Source: Hortaea werneckii
Lineage: Eukaryota > Ascomycota > Dothideomycetes > Mycosphaerellales > Teratosphaeriaceae
DNA length: 64,000 bases
Assembly: GCA_037044905.1 (NCBI GenBank)
Contig: JBAOKB010000087.1
Location: forward strand, 1 to 64,000
Reading direction: 5' to 3'
The position numbers and the translations under genes were made by a program. Position 1 is the stretch's first letter. Each line of letters begins with the position of its first letter. This document shows positions 57,319-64,000 of the stretch, one piece after another. Under the pieces are notes generated by a model that saw only the letters and a program-made list of their open reading frames with translations, was not told where the DNA came from and searched no databases.

Positions 57319-58751
57319 GTCGAAAACCCTCTTCTTTTGCCATTTTTGCGGGGCCCAGGACCGACGGCGATGTGCCTACGACTCTTTAGCATCGCCTCCA
57401 TCGTCTCCGAAAGCCCCTGCAACCATAGGAGACATGGAAATGGTGGTGTGAACGTTTTGGTGGTGTGGGTGAAATTTTGGCTGGGACAGCGGAAGAGCGG
57501 GGAAATCCGACGAGAATGTCCACAGCGTTTCCTGCAACCCTGAAACTCGTCCAGAAACGATCGGCAAACGTTCCAGGGCATCGCTTTTGATAATCGAGGA
57601 CCGGGAATGGGTAGTGCCTCAGAAACATCGGAATCTGATAAGCGGGCGACGTTGATAACTCTCCCAAGCAATTCTTTGATTCATATGGATTCGGAAGACA
57701 AAGATGTCGACCCAGCGATCGATTGCAACGATTGATGGTCGTTTGTTCGAAATCCAGATGTGTGTTCCAGAGGGGGTTCTCCAGCGGCAATTCAACCAGC
57801 GACAACAGCGACATCTCCAATGGTATTAGCGTCTTGTTCCTTCAAATTATACTTGCATTAACATGTGCTTTACGCTGGACAAGATGATATCCATTGAATT
57901 TCGTTCTTTTGATTTTTTTTCTATTTTATCAATATATCTCCCAGATGTCCAGCCGTGGTGGAAGTTCAAGCGTCGCAGTTGCGCAAAAGGTCCCATGGAG
58001 CTGAGCGTCGCTGAGCGTTGTAGGCCATCGACAATAAGCATGCTCGCTAAAAATGCGTTCGTCTAATGTCAATATCTGCAGTGTACACATGAACAAGCAC
58101 CGGAGGTGACAGCGCTCAGCAGGAGGTGACGTTGGCTTTCACATGCCAGTGCGGATGCGACTTCCCTTAAGCGCAGCCCATGCACCACGCACGTGGTACC
58201 GAGCAATCGGATATGCCAATTCAATATAGATTGCAATACGATGCTACCTAGGAACAAGATCAATCGTTTACGCGTGGGAAGGATGTCGCATCGCAAGTGC
58301 GCATTGCGCATGCGAGCTTCTGTAATCCCTTATATTATCCGAAAGAACATATCGCTGAGACTCGAAATTGTCAGTCCCATAACACTGTCAAGTTCCGAAT
58401 CGCCAACACTGGACCCTCCGCCACCGCTGCTGCGGCAATTGCATCTCGCAGTCCGGAAGCCTCCGTGCTACATCATTGTCAACACGGCATTGTTCCCAAT
58501 AGGCAAAGTCTATCGTCTTTATCAAACGAAATATCATGAAGACACAAGTATGAGAGCCTTTAATCATCAAGAACTGGTATCAAATTCATGAGTAGAGCTA
58601 AGGGCGATTCGAGCATTCGCTTATGTCACTATCTCATACCACCTTGCTGTGCTTTGCACGGTCATCATTTCGTCAAGTAAAAAAGCTAAACAGACCAAGC
58701 ATGCCCAAGTAGATTTGCAATACATTTGCTCTGACCAGGTCGGACTGTACG
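57319..58751. other. 1.4-kb gene-poor stretch
   Basis: Between the tRNA and the 3' end of MAP2. Frames such as 57386-57820 (minus) and 58193-58591 (plus) lack domains. Nothing else seen beyond the tRNA terminator. Confidence 0.45.
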
Positions 58752-60146
58752 CTAATAGTCGTCACCTCTGCTGATGACCTCCTTCACGTTTGGCCTCATC
58801 AAGATCGTGTGCTCATACTGCGCCGTGTAACTGCCCTTGATATCCACCAGCGGCGGGTAGTCCTGCACAATACCGCTCTGGACCAAGTTGTTCAAACCCA
58901 GCAGATACTTCTCATGTCCCAACCGGTCGAGATACCGTCTACAGAATGGCAGCGTACCAAAGTTCTTGTCGATGCTTCTGAGCAAGTTCTTCGCGCTTGC
59001 CACTCTCAATGCTACCTTCGGTGCATCTGCAATCTTGGCGTAATGCGACGTCTCCATGTCATCGCGCACGACACCCTTGCCTGTGGAGCCGAACGTCTCG
59101 ATAGCGTAGACTTCGCCCTCCTCCATCTTCTCGTTGGTGTTACTCTTGACGATTGGAACGCTCTTGCCACTGCTACCACCGTGGATGGAGTACTGGCTGA
59201 TCGTGTGGCCGTTCAGATTTCGAATCGCCTTAATGGGGTACGTCTGTCCATTGATCTCGCACTCGTAACTCTCCATAGCTTCCTGAATCTCGCCACCGAT
59301 TTCACCTAATCTCGCATCAATACCGGCAGCGCGAACACCAGTGTTTGTCGCATCCTTGACAGCAGCGAGGAGATTGTCGTATTGCGGTTCGAAGGCCATC
59401 GTAAAAGCGGAGTCGACAATACGACCGTTAAGATGCACACCAAAATCGACCTTCATGACATCTTCTTGCTTCAGTGTCATTTTGTTGCCAGCGTTGGGTG
59501 TGTAGTGCGCCGCACAGTGGTTGATGCTCAAACCAGTTGGGAAGGCAACACCGCCAAGAATGTTATCGCCTTCTTCCAGACCCATGTGTCCAGTGAGATG
59601 CCTCGTGCCATCCTCGATCAGTTCCGCAATCTCGGTGAGCGACATTCCAGGTTTGATGGTCTTTTGCGCATACTTCCGAACCTCGCGATGCACTTCGGCG
59701 GCCTGGCGGTATTCGTTCAAAAAGTCTTGGTTCATCCGGTCCAGGGCCTTCTTCTCCTCGCTTGTTGTTCGATAAGCATTGTCGTTCTTATAGTCAACTT
59801 CCTCACCCACGGGATAGCTATCGTTCGGGAACAGTTGCTTGACAGGTATCCGTGGTGGTGCGCTTTGACCTTTGGCTCCCCCGCCTGCTGCTCCTGTACC
59901 GGCCTTCTTCTTCTTGCGCGGCTTTCTCTTCTTCTTCTTCTTTGCCGCGCCTTCACCTGCGCCGTTGGCCTGACCTTGTCCGTCCTCGCCGCCTTCATCA
60001 CCATCTTCGTCATCGTCGGAACCTTGATCTAAAGAGTCGCCGGCGGTACCGTTGGTTGCAGCCGCACCGTTTGCACTAGGCGCCTCGCCCTTACTGTCTT
60101 TCAGGCTGAGGTTAGCCATATCGCTTTCTGGAGTGACTGCCGTCAT
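58752..60146 (-). CDS. MAP2: Methionine aminopeptidase 2
   Basis: Dinuclear-metal cytosolic enzyme that removes the initiator Met from nascent proteins. Single exon, 464 residues. The N-terminal 90 residues are acidic, then Lys-rich (AKKKKKRKPRKKKKAG), the usual ribosome-associating extension. The pita-bread fold has the active-site His (INHCAAHYTPN) and metal ligands in MKVDFGVHLNGRIVDSAF, NGHTISQY, AIETFGSTG and YEHTILMRP. The insertion between GHTIS and ETFG, and DYPPLVDIKGSYTAQYEH, are typical of type 2. The start is the first Met of the frame and gives normal fungal length. Confidence 0.97.
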   Translation of the reverse strand: MTAVTPESDMANLSLKDSKGEAPSANGAAATNGTAGDSLDQGSDDDEDGDEGGEDGQGQANGAGEGAAKKKKKRKPRKKKKAGTGAAGGGAKGQSAPPRIPVKQLFPNDSYPVGEEVDYKNDNAYRTTSEEKKALDRMNQDFLNEYRQAAEVHREVRKYAQKTIKPGMSLTEIAELIEDGTRHLTGHMGLEEGDNILGGVAFPTGLSINHCAAHYTPNAGNKMTLKQEDVMKVDFGVHLNGRIVDSAFTMAFEPQYDNLLAAVKDATNTGVRAAGIDARLGEIGGEIQEAMESYECEINGQTYPIKAIRNLNGHTISQYSIHGGSSGKSVPIVKSNTNEKMEEGEVYAIETFGSTGKGVVRDDMETSHYAKIADAPKVALRVASAKNLLRSIDKNFGTLPFCRRYLDRLGHEKYLLGLNNLVQSGIVQDYPPLVDIKGSYTAQYEHTILMRPNVKEVISRGDDY

Positions 60147-60584
60147 CTTGGCGGCCGATTTGGGGTTGGAGGGCAGTGAGAAGGACAGCGAACCTGCGAT
60201 CCAACAGGTCGAAAAGAGGACCGCCCGCCCCCACTGCGGATTCGTTCCGAAGCACTTGGAACGTGCATAGGGCGTGCTGTGAGCTCACGTTCTCACACTT
60301 ACCTAGAAACTATCGTGTGGTGAGTGTGATGAAGGCATTCCTATATCCATAAAGGTAACACAGGATGCTGAAGCTCAACAAGGACTTCAAGCTGGCGAAC
60401 TGGCCCGCGAAAGACTATACATATTGATGGTGCGCTAGGAATGAAAAGGCGGTTGCGAACCCTTTTAGTCGCCACATTCCAAAATCCAAGGCTACTTGTG
60501 GCAAGATCGACTCGAGAACTGGGACCCACTGCTCAAGGCAATATCATGTCTCCTCTCATCATTAACTATTCAACCGAACACTTC
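60147..60584. other. Intergenic
   Basis: 438 bp, promoter side of MAP2 and 3' flank of the FAD oxidoreductase gene. No supported ORF. Confidence 0.5.
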
Positions 60585-62173
60585 TCACCATACCGACTTT
60601 ATGTTGCTCTTCTGCGCTCTCTCCAGTCTGTCACGGCTGATCTCAAAGCACTCAGGCAGTCCAGTATCACGCCAACCCTTGCCATGAATCAATTTCACCA
60701 AACCAGGAGCACAGGTGAAAATTCGGGCCATGCCATGTCCATTGAACCCGGCACATATCCACTGCCCCTCCTTGCCAGGCACGGCTCCCACCAGCGGTAC
60801 TGAATCAGGGGTCATAGCGATAATTCCGCTCCAGAAGTGGTCAGCTCCCTCGCCATGCCTTGCGGGCTTACCAGTGGCATAGCCTTTGCCCGCGAAGATC
60901 TTTTCAAACTCTTTACTGGAGATACTTGCAATTTCATCGTTGTAGTCTGTGTCATCAAAGCTAACAACTTCAGCTCTCGTCTGCTCCGAAAAGTCTGGAT
61001 TTCCACGTGAGATACCGAAGATGACGGTGCCGTCGCTTTGTCGCTGGATTACCGAGAAGAAATGCCGGAGACTGTATCGCAAGCTCATGGTGCTCCGCAT
61101 GACATTCTTGCCCGAAAGCGAGGAGCCCGGGATGAACGAGTGCGCTTGTGCTTTATTGGGCGTCACAAAATTGCTCAACTCCGGCAGGATGCTGGCACTG
61201 AATGCATTCGAGCAGTGTATCACCGTATGCGCTGCCACATCCCCACGTCGCGTCTTAACATTCCACCGGCCCTCGGAGCTGTTCGAAATGTCGTTCTCCT
61301 TCACTGCTGTAACAGGGCAGTGCGTCAACAACTTCAGACCTTTGGCGATCAATTGACTCAGTATCCATTGTACGAGCTTGGCCGGATGACTGGATCCAGC
61401 GGGCCACTCGTAAGCATCGATCGCTGTCTGGACTTTTGTTCGAGCCTTGGCTTCTTCGCCGTGGTACACTTTGACATGTGAAACGTCGCCACCAGCGGCT
61501 CTGTATGCTTCCAGACTCTGTGCCTCGTACTCGGCAAACTCAGTCGTCAAACAGACGTCGAATGTTGATGTCTTGTGGAAGTCACAGGGAATGTTGTGCT
61601 TCTCCACAAATGCTGCAACACGCTCGAATACGACTTTCTCGTTCTCAATGATCTTCTTGGCTTGGTCACTGCCGTGAATCGCGGAGTATGCTACATACCC
61701 GCGAAAAGCATCTGCATGCACTCGGGCACGATTCGTCAGCAAAGCCGAGTTTTGGAGATTTTCGGTGCAACGGTCGTACCTGGCCGAACATGTCCAGCAT
61801 TACGACCGCTCGCGCTTGACACGGCTTCACGCGCTTCTAGTATTAAAACATCCTTCCCATCAACACCTGACTCGACCAGCTCCCATGCTGTGAGGGCGCC
61901 AGACAAGCCAGAACCGATGATACAGTATTTGACTTGGCATGGAACAGGCTGATCATGGTTCTCATCTAGGTGAGGCCACGCTCTTGTCGTACGATGCCAG
62001 TAGGACAAGCACGGCGCAGTAAAAGGCAAGGCCTGGTTGCTGTTGTCTTGATCTTGCCCATTTGCGGTCAGACTGTCCATAGACGCTGCCCTCTCATCAT
62101 CTGTCGTCGCGTGTGGCGCCATTGCTTTGCGATAGAAATCCCAAGTGTTTCTTACAGTCAACAGAAGCTTCAT
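60585..62173 (-). CDS. FAD-dependent oxidoreductase, DAO family
   Basis: Flavin amine/amino-acid oxidase of the glycine/D-amino-acid oxidase (DAO) fold. Two exons, 62173-61780 and 61711-60585, give 506 residues. The Rossmann fingerprint is YCIIGSGLSGALTAWELVES (about 83-102) followed by VLILEAREAVSSASGRNAGH. The splice restores GHVRPDAFRGY, which is characteristic of fungal members. C-terminal FAD block: GIIAMTPDSVPLVGAVPGKE and WICAGFNGHGMARIFTCAPG. The substrate is unknown. The exact start is uncertain (Met at 62212, 62173 or MAPHAT further in). Head-to-head with an MFS permease, 323 bp between starts. Confidence 0.9.
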
Positions 62174-62496
62174 GGGTTTAAGCAGGGTATTGTGGAAGCA
62201 AGCAACGGGCAAGATCTACCAAGCCGGCGAAGATCGACGCCAAGCCCTCCGCCGCTTGCCCGCCCCTCACGCGTGCTGTTATCTGTATGCAGTATCATGC
62301 CCCATTCGCCCCCACTTGTTTCCTGAACGAGAGCGCTGGTAGACCACCCCTCTTATCCGTAACATCTCAAGGTCGCGTGATAGGGGAGCGAGCGGCCAGC
62401 ACATTGCAGCGGTAGATACAAGTAAGAATCTCTTCGCCTTTCCTAACGACGAACCTTTCTGGAAGTGGAATGAGAAAGTTATTTACATTTGCAAAC
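62174..62496. promoter_or_regulatory. Shared promoter of oxidoreductase and permease
   Basis: 323 bp between divergent start codons. Co-regulation of an oxidase and a transporter is plausible but inferred; no specific site recognised. Confidence 0.35.
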
Positions 62497-64000
62497 ATGG
62501 CAATCTTTTCGACAGAAAGGCGTCCGGCGTTCTTGCAGCCCAAGCCACAGCGATCAAAAGAGGAAAGGGACCTTGTACTGCGCTTGGATATTGTACGTGA
62601 TCAACGGACTGAAGCGTTACCACATTGCAATTGACATCCAGTGTAGTTCCTCATGACTTTCGGCTGCATAAGCCAAGTGATCAAGTACCTTGACCAGCAA
62701 AATATCAACAATGCCTACGTTTCTGGCATGGAAGAGGATCTCCATCTCGACGGCAACGAATTAAACTACTTCACGACGTACTTTAACGTTGCATACTGCA
62801 TCATGCTGGTACCCTCGCAAATCATCATGACATGGGTTCGACCATCACTGTGGCTGCCTGGGCTGGAAGTTTGCTGGGGTGTCCTCACTGGTCTCATGGC
62901 GACTATTACGGAAGCAAAGCAGGCCTACGCGATCCGCGCTTTCCTAGGCCTGTGTGAAAGCAGTGCTTGGCCCGGGATGATGACCCTGTTTATGCACTGG
63001 TACACCCCTTCAGAGCTGGCCAAGCGGATGGGCTTCTACCATTCTTGCCAGGCTGTCGGTAGTATGATGTCTGGAGCGTTGCAGGCCGCCATTACTGACA
63101 CCATGAGTGGATACGGCGGTCTTACAGGATGGCGATGGCTCTTTGTGATCAACGCTATCATTACTGTCGTATGGGGCTTGCTAGGCTTCGTCATGCTTCC
63201 GGACTACCCTAACAAGCCTAATCCGCGTGCTTTCTGGTTCAACAAGACGCACGGCGAAATGGCCATGGAGCGTCTCGTGCGACACAAGCGAGCAGAACCA
63301 AAGCCAGTGACGTTTGCAGCTTTCAAACGGACCTTTTCCGGCTGGACGGTCTATTTCATTGCCGTGCTGTACATTGCCACGGTCTTGGCGTCTTATGGCT
63401 ATGTCTACTTTTCACTGTTCTTAAAGGCCCAACTGAATCCGGACGGCAGCAGGGTATGGTCTACAGAAGAGGTCAACGTAATTCCCATTGGAGGCAGTGC
63501 AATCAATGTCGTCTTCGTGTGGATTTGGGCCTTGCTCTCTGACTTTTTGCGGACACGCTGGATTCTCATTGTGACACAAGCTGTCATTGGACTTGTACCC
63601 TGTATTGTCATGTCCATTTGGACAGCAAATGCCGGAAGCACACCCATCTCTGCTGCCTACGCGAGCTACTTCATCTGCTACATATGCTTGGGTACCGCAC
63701 CCTTGATCTTCGCTTGGCTCTCAGATCTAATCCCGCAAGATCCAGAAGTACGAAGCTTGGTCGTCGGAATAGCTGTGGCTGGGTACTATGCCATTTCAGC
63801 CTGGTCCCAGGTGCTGGTATGGCCAGCAAGTCAGGCACCGTATTGTACGACAGCATTTTTCCCCACCGCCCATAAGAACCAATGTTAACGCTGCGCATAG
63901 ATAACTACGGATGGCAGACATCAATCGCGCTGTGGGTGCTTGTCATTGGCATGACTTGCACACTGCGGGTGATTGACGTGAAGTACCTTTTGTTAGTAAC
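62497..64000 (+). CDS. MFS permease, Dal5/Fen2/Tna1-like anion:cation symporter family, 3' end outside the window
   Basis: Exons 62497-62592, 62647-63844 and 63901 to beyond 64000. The N-terminus is short (MAIFSTERRPAFLQPKPQRS). TM1 ends with KYLDQQNINNAYVSGMEEDL, the signature of the allantoate/pantothenate/nicotinate permease group. The A-loop region and LGLCESSAWPGMMTLFMHWY follow, then SCQAVGSMMSGALQAAI. The central loop reads LPDYPNKPNPRAFWFN. The third exon (NYGWQTSIALWVLVIGMTCT) begins after a TGTTAACGC branch and matches the family. Substrates in the group are small carboxylates or vitamins. A further upstream exon cannot be excluded, as the leader near 62450 reads partly coding-like. 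Confidence 0.88.

Noticed and set aside
57386..57820. 144-codon minus-strand ORF near the tRNA
   Set aside because: Basic, Pro/Cys-rich translation with no domain; likely chance.

Overview
The window is nuclear DNA of a filamentous ascomycete (Pezizomycotina). Introns are short (about 48-75 nt, with a few of 150-400 nt), have GTANGT-like donors and CTNAC/CTAAC branch motifs, and interrupt otherwise compact genes. The gene set is fungal: LST8, ELP1, COX8, a Goodbye-domain NLR, an AA9 LPMO, mS23/RSM25, GUK1, PTC2/3, a CYS3/MetR bZIP, cytochrome b2, secreted glutaminase A and MAP2. A Dothideomycete is my best guess, by inference only. There is no rRNA, no CRISPR and no intact transposon.

Layout. 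1-11.3 kb holds housekeeping genes: golgin RUD3 (cut by the left edge), LST8, an unrecognised 178-residue ORF, ELP1 and COX8. 11.9-14.5 kb holds a fungal NLR. 15.2-21.6 kb holds an AA9 LPMO, a RecQ helicase, mS23 and a PPR protein. 22.1-26.3 kb holds a head-to-head pair: an Hsp70-like ATPase and a charged, disordered-then-helical partner. 26.6-32.5 kb holds guanylate kinase, a small secreted six-cysteine protein and a PP2C phosphatase. 32.5-34.4 kb is low-complexity DNA with a (CT)76 tract and a G25 tract. 34.1-42 kb holds a 2OG-Fe(II) oxygenase, a sulfur-regulator bZIP, an aldo-keto reductase and a cytochrome-b2-type lactate dehydrogenase. 42.4-47.3 kb holds a second head-to-head partner/Hsp70-like pair in mirror orientation, followed by three decayed copies of a roughly 213-bp tandem repeat. 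48.2-54.8 kb holds a TatD nuclease, a DUF7918-like protein, glutaminase A and a YCII protein. 54.8-58.7 kb is gene-poor apart from an intron-containing tRNA-Leu. 58.7-64 kb holds MAP2 and a divergent FAD oxidoreductase / MFS permease pair, the permease running off the right edge.

The most notable feature is the repeated divergent module. An Hsp70-like ATPase is paired with a partner that has a basic, disordered N-terminus and a related helical C-terminal region. The module occurs twice about 20 kb apart; one Hsp70-like copy carries an in-frame stop and the other has a divergent phosphate-2 loop. An NLR about 8 kb away makes a link to fungal non-self recognition worth testing, but nothing in the sequence proves one.

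Exon boundaries were read by eye from splice signals, frame closure and family conservation. In every spliced model the exon lengths close to a whole number of codons, or stay in phase up to the window edge.
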